From Clostridiales bacterium (GTDB taxonomy: Bacteria; Bacillota; Clostridia; Saccharofermentanales; Saccharofermentanaceae): a stretch of DNA of 64,000 nt. Made by a program: the position numbers and the translations under genes. Numbering within the stretch: position 1 is the stretch's first letter; each line of letters starts with the position of its first letter. Below, one piece after another: positions 43,457 to 52,620 of this stretch. The notes below the pieces were generated by a model. It was given only the letters and a program-made list of their open reading frames with translations. It was not told the origin of the DNA and did not search any database. The stretch spans positions 1 to 64,000 of the forward strand of contig JAGAXM010000022.1 of assembly GCA_017940895.1 (NCBI GenBank), in the 5' to 3' direction.

Positions 43457-44385
43457 TGGAGACTCTTAACGACGTAAAGAAAAGGATAAAGAGCGTTCAG
43501 GGCATAGCACAGATGACAGGTGCCATGCAGCTTGTCAGCGCCGCCAAGAAACGCCGTTCCATTGCGCTTCTCGAGACGATCGACTCTTTTGTAAAGAACT
43601 GTCTTAATACGATGAGCGACATCCGTTTCAACAAGAAAGCCATCGACAACCCGTTCTTTACTCTTGAGCAGAAGGTGCCGGGTCAGACATGGAAGATCGC
43701 ATATTTCGTTCTGTGCGGCGATCAGGGACTCGCCGGAGCTTATAACAACAATGTCGTTAAAGCCTGCGAGGAACATGTGCAGGCGAAGATCCTTGAGAAC
43801 TCCCGCAAAGGTATTACGACCGACTATAAGCTTTATGTTTTCGGCAAGGTCGTAAGAGAGAGGCTTCTTCACATGGGTTACAACGTAGATACGGAGTTCT
43901 CCTATCCGCTTACCGAGCCTACCTACTATCAGGCAAGAAGCGTGGCTTCCATACTCAAGCAGAAGTTCCTTATAGAGAACTACGATCTTGTGTATCTGGT
44001 TTATACACAGCTTGAGTCGGCACTTAACATGAAGGTCGAGGTCATAAGACTTGCGCCCGTTGATTTTAAGTCGATCGATAACGTAAGAGCTTTCTACGGG
44101 ACAGGGGATGCACCCGAGAAGAGCGAGATAACATATTATCCGGACGTTAATGAGGTATTCGGATTCCTTATGGATTCGTATCTTAATGCAATGGTATACG
44201 GAACGATGACGCAGGCATATGCGTGCGAACAGACCGCACGGTTTGCCGCTATGGATAATGCAACCAACAGCGCCGAGGACATGATGAAGACTTTGCAGCT
44301 TAAGTTTAACCGCGCAAGACAGGCGAAGATAACCAATGAGCTCACGGAGATCATCAACGGCGCGAACCAGGTAAATAACCTGTAA
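43456..44385 (+). CDS. atpG: F-type ATP synthase subunit gamma
   Basis: This 309-residue central stalk subunit is slightly longer than the usual 285. It begins with VKKRIKSVQGIAQMTGAMQLVSAAK and ends with KFNRARQAKITNELTEIINGA, the two helices of the rotating coiled coil. It also has CGDQGLAGAYNNN. The ATG overlaps the alpha stop by one base. Confidence 0.95.
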   Translation: METLNDVKKRIKSVQGIAQMTGAMQLVSAAKKRRSIALLETIDSFVKNCLNTMSDIRFNKKAIDNPFFTLEQKVPGQTWKIAYFVLCGDQGLAGAYNNNVVKACEEHVQAKILENSRKGITTDYKLYVFGKVVRERLLHMGYNVDTEFSYPLTEPTYYQARSVASILKQKFLIENYDLVYLVYTQLESALNMKVEVIRLAPVDFKSIDNVRAFYGTGDAPEKSEITYYPDVNEVFGFLMDSYLNAMVYGTMTQAYACEQTARFAAMDNATNSAEDMMKTLQLKFNRARQAKITNELTEIINGANQVNNL

Positions 44386-44391
44386 GTATAA

Positions 44392-45825
<1,434 letters not shown>

Positions 45826-45829
45826 TCAT

Positions 45830-46333
45830 ATGGCTCAGAAAGTCGAGAATACCGTAAAACTTGAAATTGTAACGCCTTACAAGAAATTCTTTGAAGGTGA
45901 TGTTACTTCTGTTGTTATTACCACAATAGACGGACAGATGGGCTTTATGGCAGGTCATCCGCCTCTTATTGTTGCATTAAGTCCCGGAATGAGTCATCTT
46001 GTTCAGAACGGAGAGACAAAGTATTTTACGTTGTCAGAAGGCTACTGTGAGGTTACTGGAGACGGTATCAAGATAATCTGCAATGCTGCAGAATATCCTG
46101 AAGACTTAAGTCCGAGAAGGACCTGTAAATCTTATACGGAAGCCTACGAGGAACTTGAGAGGGCAAAGAAGATCGAGGATCGTGCCGCCAGAGAGGTTCT
46201 TGTAAAGGAGTTCGAACAGGCGATGGCGAGAGCCCGCGCGAGACGTCATCTTCTTGAATTGTACGGTTCCGATCATCAGAAGGAGAGGATCGCAATACTC
46301 GTTCAGGAATACGGATGGAAGGATATTGTCTGA
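45830..46333 (+). CDS. atpC: F-type ATP synthase subunit epsilon
   Basis: This 167-residue subunit has the N-terminal beta domain (LEIVTPYKKFFEGDV, DGQMGFMAGHPPL) and a C-terminal helical domain, plus about 25 extra residues at the end compared with typical 133-140-residue forms. Epsilon couples gamma to the c ring and can inhibit ATP hydrolysis. The stop TGA directly abuts the stop of the opposing FHA gene, forming TGATCA. Confidence 0.93.
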   Translation: MAQKVENTVKLEIVTPYKKFFEGDVTSVVITTIDGQMGFMAGHPPLIVALSPGMSHLVQNGETKYFTLSEGYCEVTGDGIKIICNAAEYPEDLSPRRTCKSYTEAYEELERAKKIEDRAAREVLVKEFEQAMARARARRHLLELYGSDHQKERIAILVQEYGWKDIV

Positions 46334-47449
46334 TCAGATTATCTCTATTCTGAATTCTTTGTTGCCGCATATCAGTTTCTGATCGCTTTTGATCTCATAT
46401 TCGCGTCCGGGAAGCAGTCTTACATTGTTAAGGTAAGTGGAATTGTCCGAGGACAGGTCGCTTATATAATATGCTCTGTCATATTTTCTGATCTGAGCAT
46501 GTATCGGCGATATGCTCTTGTCGGGATAAAACAGATCACACAAAAACCGGTCTGATCCGATGGCTGCTTTGTCTGTATAGACAGCTTTTTTGTCTTCTGC
46601 GCCTGTATCGGAGTCGATGTCCGTAAGAATAAGAGCATCGAGACTCCCGGCTTTGGTGCCTTCATCACCGAACAGCATTTGTATCTTAGTGTCGTCAGAA
46701 GAAACGGGAAGTGTGATATTCGGTTTGTTGAACAATTCCTTTCTTATCCTGACTGCAAAGGTTATCTGTAAGATAACGAATATCAAGGCTGCTGTCGGCA
46801 TGTTGAGCAAAGTAAAAATCATGGACAGGAGACTTCCCAATATGATAAATCTGAACTCGTTAAGTCCCAGAAGTTCCGATCTTTTGGATGTTTGAATAAC
46901 AGGCTCTTTAACTTTCCCGGCTTCTTTTTTGAACAGTTCAGGATCATTCTGCTTCGCAGCATACAGCAGTCCGTCGATCTCGTCATTGCTTATTATTCCG
47001 GCAAAGCAATCCGAGGTCAGTAAACCTTTCAGACCTGCTTTGGTTACCGATCCTATACAAAGGTCATGCGGGTCGATTCGGCACGGATTGAAGCATACTT
47101 TTATTTCACTTAAGTCATCGTTTATGAACATGAACTCCGGGTCAAGACACAGTGAAGAAGGTGCCAGTAAGAGATCCGGAAGATCAACGATGGAGAGGAG
47201 AAGGTCCCCGAGCGCATTACGAATACTGTTTACTCCGGACGGATTATCTGGATTTTGCGGAATAAGATTAGACAATCCGGAGCAATCGTATGATGCTTCG
47301 TAAGTGCTTACGGTCGGAATTAAATAAAGCGGAAGCATATGACCCGGAATGTTTTCTGCAATTATCTCACGGGTATAGCTGTGTACAGAGTCTATGTCTT
47401 CTATTTTATTAATTACAAATTGTCCGTAGGGACCTTTCCTTATCTCCAT
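46334..47449 (-). CDS. FHA-domain membrane protein of the Tad locus (DUF6382-like N-terminus)
   Basis: This 371-residue protein has an N-terminal domain (1-190) like that found on clostridial FHA proteins, two hydrophobic segments at about 203-235 (FIILGSLLSMIFTLLN, AALIFVILQITFAV) and a C-terminal FHA domain with IGSDRFLCDL, ISPIHAQIRK and SDLSSDNSTYLNNVRL. FHA domains bind phosphothreonine. It is the last gene of the tad run and may sense or anchor the pilus machine. Confidence 0.75.
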   Translation of the reverse strand: MEIRKGPYGQFVINKIEDIDSVHSYTREIIAENIPGHMLPLYLIPTVSTYEASYDCSGLSNLIPQNPDNPSGVNSIRNALGDLLLSIVDLPDLLLAPSSLCLDPEFMFINDDLSEIKVCFNPCRIDPHDLCIGSVTKAGLKGLLTSDCFAGIISNDEIDGLLYAAKQNDPELFKKEAGKVKEPVIQTSKRSELLGLNEFRFIILGSLLSMIFTLLNMPTAALIFVILQITFAVRIRKELFNKPNITLPVSSDDTKIQMLFGDEGTKAGSLDALILTDIDSDTGAEDKKAVYTDKAAIGSDRFLCDLFYPDKSISPIHAQIRKYDRAYYISDLSSDNSTYLNNVRLLPGREYEIKSDQKLICGNKEFRIEII

Positions 47450-47476
47450 ATTTTTAACCTGTTTCTATTATATTTG

Positions 47477-47650
47477 TCAGCCGAACGCGCCGGTAATTCT
47501 GCCTTCATCGAAGACATATTGCATTACGTTGCTTGCATATCTTGTAAGTCCTTCGCGGAAGATCAGCGCAAGTGCCACGAGCACTGCGATGATAATGACG
47601 ATCTCAACGGTTCCCATACCGCGTTTGTTTCTGACATTTGTATTTGCCAT
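47477..47650 (-). CDS. Flp-type (type IVb) pilin
   Basis: This 57-residue prepilin has a short basic leader ending in NKRG, then MGTVEIVIIIAVLVALALIF. A prepilin peptidase would cut after RG to leave Glu at position 5, as in Flp pilins. AAGGAGG lies upstream of the ATG at 47650. The gene sits 22 bases after tadBC, as expected for the pilin of this Tad system. No prepilin peptidase gene is in the window. Confidence 0.88.
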   Translation of the reverse strand: MANTNVRNKRGMGTVEIVIIIAVLVALALIFREGLTRYASNVMQYVFDEGRITGAFG

Positions 47651-47672
47651 GTAGTATCCTCCTTTGTTTGAT

Positions 47673-49220
47673 CTATATACCAAGTGAGATTATTGCCGGT
47701 GTTGTTGCTACAAGAAGTACGGAGACGAAGTCGAGTGTCATAGGAAGTAAAAGACCCAATGACTCGCGTTCCTGTTTCTTGCGTGCCGCGTTACGGCACA
47801 GATTCCAACAGGCCGATGCCTGCAGTGAAAGAAGCCCCAATACTTCATTTGTTCCTAATCTGCCGTATCTTGCTACGAGCAGTAGCGCTGACTGGGCTTC
47901 GGGGATCTGTATTCGTAAAGAGAGTTTCTCGATTGAATCAGATGCGGTCATTCCGCTTAACATCATCGCCCTAAGATTACGTATCTCCGAAGACAGCCCG
48001 TTGCTGCTTTTAAATGCATATGAACATATCGCTATGGACTTTGGAAGCTGCAGTCCTGCTTCAAGAAGAGTGTGTATAAGACACAGAAAAAGCGGTATAT
48101 CGCTCATAAGATCTTCTCTTCGGATCTGTGCATCTTTTTTGATATCATAAGCTCCGAGTACTGCAACCGCGATGGTCAGCAACGGACTGAAGATGATCTT
48201 TATATCAGCGACGAGAAGAACAGCAGCAGATATGATAAGGACTATCAAACAGATCGTTACCTGTCTGCGTAAATACTTCTCATATGCATATCGCGGATTA
48301 ATCGATATCTCGTTGAACAGTTCGTGCCTTGAGGCTATGAAGCCTGTCGGCATTATCTTCTGAAGAAGATCCGTTAGAGGTGTTTTCTTAGATGACGATG
48401 GTTCGTAAGAAGTATCGTCAAAACTTTTTCTTGCTTTCTGTGAATGTGTCATGAATCTGAAAAGCAGTGAAGAGGCAATGATCGCTGTTGCAAATGCTCC
48501 GATAAGAATGAATGAGCCGAGGCGTGAAGCACGTGCTGTCTCGAGGTATCCTCCGCCCATCTTATCAAGCGCTGCTGTGATCATAAAAGGCATGATGCAC
48601 AGCATGGCGGCTTCGGCATTCTTGCCTGCGTTGTTCGCATTTATCTCATTCTGGACGGCATTCATCTCGGATAACATCTGACAGCTGCTTCGAAGTATAG
48701 CAAGTGAGTTGTTGCCTATGTCGGAAGAGATCGCCAGTGCGTGAAAGATGGGTATGGTCTCGGGGAAATTGATCTCGTTCGAGAAGATCTCCAGAGCCTT
48801 ATCGAGACTCATATGAACTTTGATGTTGTTCTCGAGCGTTATAAGAGGTTTTATCAGTACACTCTTGCTTCCGAATGAATGCTCTATTACGGGTCTTATG
48901 AGCGTGAGGGATTTCTCTATTGAATAACCACTGCTGACACTTGTTGTCAGTACCTGAAGCAGTATCAGAAGCTGGGTTCTCATATGCTTATAGTTGCCCG
49001 AGTATAATTTCTTCATCAATTCTTTCCACGGGAAGAATCCGAGGATGATACTGCCTATTATCCTTGGAAGCTGGGCATCAATGAAGAAAGAAGATATCGA
49101 ATAAATCGCAACAACGAAGAAAGGATATACCCACCAATGTCTGAGCAGATATGATAATGACGCGTCAGCCTTTATATGAACATGTGTCATTAAGTTCTTC
49201 AGTCGAACAGGCTCTTTCAC
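47673..49220 (-). CDS. TadB-TadC fusion, pilus inner-membrane platform
   Basis: This 515-residue protein carries two type II secretion F (T2SSF) modules. The first, TadB-like, covers about 80-265 (SSGYSIEKSLTLIRP, then the hydrophobic FMITAALD and LGSFILIGAFATAI). The second, TadC-like, covers about 335-515 (LHTLLEAGLQLPKSIAI, RYGRLGTNEVLGLLSLQA, ending in FVSVLLVATTPAII). TadB and TadC are normally separate. The start GTG at 49220 is set by AAGGAGG 8 nt upstream and overlaps the tadA 3' end by 56 bases. Confidence 0.8.
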   Translation of the reverse strand: MKEPVRLKNLMTHVHIKADASLSYLLRHWWVYPFFVVAIYSISSFFIDAQLPRIIGSIILGFFPWKELMKKLYSGNYKHMRTQLLILLQVLTTSVSSGYSIEKSLTLIRPVIEHSFGSKSVLIKPLITLENNIKVHMSLDKALEIFSNEINFPETIPIFHALAISSDIGNNSLAILRSSCQMLSEMNAVQNEINANNAGKNAEAAMLCIMPFMITAALDKMGGGYLETARASRLGSFILIGAFATAIIASSLLFRFMTHSQKARKSFDDTSYEPSSSKKTPLTDLLQKIMPTGFIASRHELFNEISINPRYAYEKYLRRQVTICLIVLIISAAVLLVADIKIIFSPLLTIAVAVLGAYDIKKDAQIRREDLMSDIPLFLCLIHTLLEAGLQLPKSIAICSYAFKSSNGLSSEIRNLRAMMLSGMTASDSIEKLSLRIQIPEAQSALLLVARYGRLGTNEVLGLLSLQASACWNLCRNAARKKQERESLGLLLPMTLDFVSVLLVATTPAIISLGI

Positions 49221-50367
49221 AGCAGTTTCCTCCTTCGTTTATGAATAGTTTCTTAAGGTTAAAATCCTTGCCTTTGGCGGGAAGAACAGAACAAATCTCA
49301 TCGACATATCTCTTTCCGCTTCGATCACGTGTGATGTGTATCATGATGTCTATTCCCATAGACAACTGAGTCATAATTGCATCATAGGGAAGAGCGGATC
49401 CTGCCATTACCATACCGGTCAGTCTCTCGAGCATCTCAAGACATGAATTTGCATGTCCTGTGCTGAGACTTCCTCTGTGACCGGTATTAAGTGCGTGCAT
49501 CATATCGGCACTTTCCGAGCCTCTTACTTCGCCTACGATGATCCTGTCAGGTCTCATTCTAAGAGCGGCTCTTATCATCATTCCGATATTAACTTCACCG
49601 CTGCCGTCAGGACCGGGGAGACGCGCTTCCATCCTGACGAGATTATCGATGCCCTGAAGATTGAGCTCAGCCGAATCCTCGATGGTTACGACTCGTTCAT
49701 CCGGAGGAATGAATCCCGATAACGTGTTGAGAAAAGTTGTCTTGCCGCTTCCGGTGCCGCCGCACAAGAATATGGTCTTCTTGTTTCTTACACATTCGCA
49801 TAGAAATCTGGCTGCTTCTTCGCTTATAAAGCCCTGACGTATAAGGGTTACTATGTCATGGGAGATTCCCGTAAACTTTCTTATGGTAACTATCGGTCCG
49901 TCGGGTGCGACAGGCGGCAGAACACAGTTGGCTCGTGATCCGTCCGGCAGTCTTAAGTCCGATATCGGATTGGCTTCATTGAGCGGTCTGTTCCTGTTGG
50001 CAAAGAAGCATGAGATTACGGTCTTGAGTGAATCGGCATCTTTGAACCGTATGTCTGTCTTATACAGCTTGCCTCCGCGTTCATAGAAGACCTTATCCGG
50101 ACCGTTGACCATGATCTCGGTTACGGTCGGATCTTCCATCAAAGGTTCGATGACATCAAGTCTTCGAAGACTGTTAAAGACACTTTGAGCCAACGATCTT
50201 TTCTGTTCAAGCGGCAGTTGTGCCGAGTTCTCATCGATACCGATCACTTCGGATATTATCTCTTTAAGACGTTCGTCTGACGGATCGGATTCCGTCCGGA
50301 GAAAACTCAAAACGTAATAGATCAGTTTTTCTTTGATCTGTGCTGTATCACATGTTGATTGATTCAT
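49165..50367 (-). CDS. tadA: TadA/CpaF secretion ATPase
   Basis: This 400-residue hexameric ATPase powers Flp pilus assembly. It has NGPDKVFYERGG, Walker A CGGTGSGKTTFLN, an Asp box near VVTIEDSAEL, Walker B RMRPDRIIVGEVRG, and a His box in GHRGSLSTGHANS. The ATG at 50367 overlaps the upstream gene by 20 bases. Confidence 0.93.
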   Translation of the reverse strand: MNQSTCDTAQIKEKLIYYVLSFLRTESDPSDERLKEIISEVIGIDENSAQLPLEQKRSLAQSVFNSLRRLDVIEPLMEDPTVTEIMVNGPDKVFYERGGKLYKTDIRFKDADSLKTVISCFFANRNRPLNEANPISDLRLPDGSRANCVLPPVAPDGPIVTIRKFTGISHDIVTLIRQGFISEEAARFLCECVRNKKTIFLCGGTGSGKTTFLNTLSGFIPPDERVVTIEDSAELNLQGIDNLVRMEARLPGPDGSGEVNIGMMIRAALRMRPDRIIVGEVRGSESADMMHALNTGHRGSLSTGHANSCLEMLERLTGMVMAGSALPYDAIMTQLSMGIDIMIHITRDRSGKRYVDEICSVLPAKGKDFNLKKLFINEGGNCCERACSTEELNDTCSYKG

Positions 50368-51256
50368 ACTTCTGTCTGTAATCCTCGCAATAATGCACCG
50401 TCATAAGAGAACCTGACGGTAAAGTTCTTTTGAATAAGTCCAACTCTTTGGTCATCCCGGTGTCTTCCGTGCACATTCTGGCGGGAAGAAGGATATGGAG
50501 TGTGTCGCAATGCTTTATTAATCTGATCAGATCTGCCATGCGCCAGCCCTCGGCTACTACAAGGGCGCCGGTTTGTTCCTGATTGCAAAGCTGCGATAAC
50601 AACTCCATTAATCTGTCACAGGAATCTATACCGATATCGAATACATCGTCTTCGTTTTCCGGTTTACCGCAGGAAAGGAATCCGTTGCTGTCCGGATTAA
50701 GATAATCAAGGATCAGGGCAGGGGCGAACCTTTTGCCTGTACAGGAGCGCAGAAGCCCGGTTAACGATCCTGTCTTCTCGTAAGTGAATGAGGCGGGCAT
50801 TCTTATCCCTGACATGAGATCGATCCGTATCGGATGAATACAATCGAAACTGTCAGGCCCGATAACGTTCTTTATAAACAACTCACGTTCATCAATATAT
50901 GCATATGAGATGAGTAATCTTAATCTGTCCTGGGTACTATCCTGTGTAATATAGGAATCATTATCTGATGACAGGCTTCCGGATATAGCTTTACCTATAA
51001 CACGCATGTCAATGATGCTGTGTTCCTTAAGTTCGCTGAATAAAGGGATAGGTACGGTTCCGTTAAGATCTTCCGGCGCCTTATACTGACGGTTGTCATA
51101 CAGAATAAAGATCTTCTTGATGAGCTTGAGATTCTCCTGTGAACTGTTGTGTCCTGAGCGTTCTATATATGCAGAAGGAAACAGATAAGTAAGTCGTTCA
51201 CGTATAAGAGAATATAGGTAATCATCGTTCTCGTAGACTAAGATTCCGAATGTCAT
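50348..51256 (-). CDS. First gene of the Tad operon, possible TadZ/CpaE-like protein
   Basis: This 302-residue protein is not recognised with certainty. The N-terminus (MTFGILVYENDDYLYSLIRERL) looks like a receiver-type fold without a clear phospho-acceptor. The C-terminal part has MinD-like spacing (ALVVAEGWRMADLIRLIKHC) but no Walker A. Its position before tadA is where TadZ/CpaE localisation proteins lie. ATG 51256 follows a purine-rich AAGGA site. An in-frame longer start would run into the repeated sites at 51311-51350 and is rejected. Confidence 0.5.
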   Translation of the reverse strand: MTFGILVYENDDYLYSLIRERLTYLFPSAYIERSGHNSSQENLKLIKKIFILYDNRQYKAPEDLNGTVPIPLFSELKEHSIIDMRVIGKAISGSLSSDNDSYITQDSTQDRLRLLISYAYIDERELFIKNVIGPDSFDCIHPIRIDLMSGIRMPASFTYEKTGSLTGLLRSCTGKRFAPALILDYLNPDSNGFLSCGKPENEDDVFDIGIDSCDRLMELLSQLCNQEQTGALVVAEGWRMADLIRLIKHCDTLHILLPARMCTEDTGMTKELDLFKRTLPSGSLMTVHYCEDYRQKYESINM

Positions 51257-51310
51257 TTCCTTGTTCCTTTCGAAAAGTTTCCTTAATCGTACAAGAGAAT
51301 GACCCGTTAT

Positions 51311-51350
51311 TTTTCGACAATTCTCGACAATTTTCGACAAAAAACGACAA
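51311..51350 (-). promoter_or_regulatory. Four tandem Spo0A-box-like 10-mers
   Basis: Read on the minus strand the four units are TTGTCGTTTT, TTGTCGAAAA, TTGTCGAGAA and TTGTCGAAAA, exactly 10 bases apart. Two contain a perfect 0A box (TGTCGAA) and two are single- or double-mismatch versions. They end 54 bases before the first tad gene and 9 bases upstream of the metK -35 box. Spo0A is known to bind tandem boxes at 10-bp spacing. Confidence 0.65.
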
Positions 51351-51358
51351 AGGTTTTG

Positions 51359-51387
51359 TTGAGCCGTGATGTCAGTGATGTTATAAT
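51359..51387 (+). promoter_or_regulatory. Promoter of metK
   Basis: TTGAGC (51359-51364) and TATAAT (51382-51387) are 17 bases apart, ending 39 bases before the ATG. No SAM riboswitch fits in the short leader. Confidence 0.8.
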
Positions 51388-51426
51388 GACAAATCAGACT
51401 ATAAATCTGTTGAAGGCGGTATATAT

Positions 51427-52617
51427 ATGAGAAAAAATGAAGGAAAATGGCTGTTTACATCCGAGTCTGTTACCGAGGGACATCCCGATAAGGTTTGTGA
51501 TCAGATCTCTGATGCAGTACTTGATGCCATAATAGAGAATGATCCCGGTGCCAGAGTAGCTTGTGAGACATTTGCTGCTACAGGTATGATCGTAGTTGCA
51601 GGTGAGATCACAACATCTTCTTATGTTGATATTCCCAGTGTCGCAAGAGAGACATTGAAGGAGATCGGATATAACGGCAGCGATGTAAGCTTTGACTACA
51701 AGACATGCGCCGTAATGACTTCCATCGATGAGCAGTCTCCCGATATTGCTCAGGGCGTTAACGATGCCCTAGAGACAAGAGGAGAGGGACAGCTCGATAT
51801 CGGTGCAGGTGACCAGGGTATGATGTTCGGTTATGCGAATGACGATACGCCTGAGTTCATGCCTCTTCCTATATCTCTTGCTCATAAGCTTACATTGAAG
51901 CTTGCAGAAGTAAGAAAGAATGATCCGACAAGCTTCTTAAGCCCTGACGGTAAGTCACAGGTTACGGTTGAATATGACGGTCCTACACCCAAGAGGATCG
52001 ATACGGTAGTTATCTCAACTCAGCACAGAGAGTCAGCTACTGAAGAGCAGGTTAAGGAACTTGTAACCGAGAAGGTTATCAAGGCTGTAATTCCTGCCGA
52101 TCTTATGGATGAGAACACCAAGATCTTTATCAATCCTACAGGCAGATTCGTACTTGGCGGTCCTGCAGGAGATACAGGTCTTACGGGAAGAAAGATCATC
52201 GTTGATACATACGGCGGATTCGGTCGTCACGGCGGCGGATGCTTCTCGGGCAAGGATCCGACGAAGGTTGACAGAAGTGCTGCTTATGCTGCACGTCACA
52301 TTGCCAAGAATGTTGTAGCAGCAGGTCTTGCGAAGGAGTGCGAAGTTCAGATCGCATATGCGATCGGTGTTGCACGCCCCGTATCCGTAATGATCGATAC
52401 CTTCGGAACAGGAACAATCTCTGATACCAAGATCTCCGAGATCGTAAACAAAGTATGTGACCTTCGTCCTGCAGCAATCATCAGAGATCTCGACCTGCGC
52501 CGTCCTATCTATAAGAAGACAGCAGCTTACGGTCACTTCGGAAGAGAAGATGCGGGATTTCCTTGGGAGAAGCTAGATCTTGTCGATGCCTTTAAGGAGG
52601 AAGCGGCTAAGCTTTGA
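51427..52617 (+). CDS. metK: S-adenosylmethionine synthase
   Basis: MetK makes SAM from methionine and ATP. The 396-residue protein has [20 protein letters not shown] near the N-terminus, [25 protein letters not shown] and [19 protein letters not shown]. It is the first gene of the metK-recD2-comF run. Confidence 0.97.
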   Translation: MRKNEGKWLFTSESVTEGHPDKVCDQISDAVLDAIIENDPGARVACETFAATGMIVVAGEITTSSYVDIPSVARETLKEIGYNGSDVSFDYKTCAVMTSIDEQSPDIAQGVNDALETRGEGQLDIGAGDQGMMFGYANDDTPEFMPLPISLAHKLTLKLAEVRKNDPTSFLSPDGKSQVTVEYDGPTPKRIDTVVISTQHRESATEEQVKELVTEKVIKAVIPADLMDENTKIFINPTGRFVLGGPAGDTGLTGRKIIVDTYGGFGRHGGGCFSGKDPTKVDRSAAYAARHIAKNVVAAGLAKECEVQIAYAIGVARPVSVMIDTFGTGTISDTKISEIVNKVCDLRPAAIIRDLDLRRPIYKKTAAYGHFGREDAGFPWEKLDLVDAFKEEAAKL

Positions 52618-52620
52618 TCA

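Noticed and set aside
51388-51426. SAM riboswitch in front of metK
   Set aside because: Only about 30 nt lie between the predicted transcription start and the ATG, too short for any SAM aptamer, and no terminator hairpin is present.
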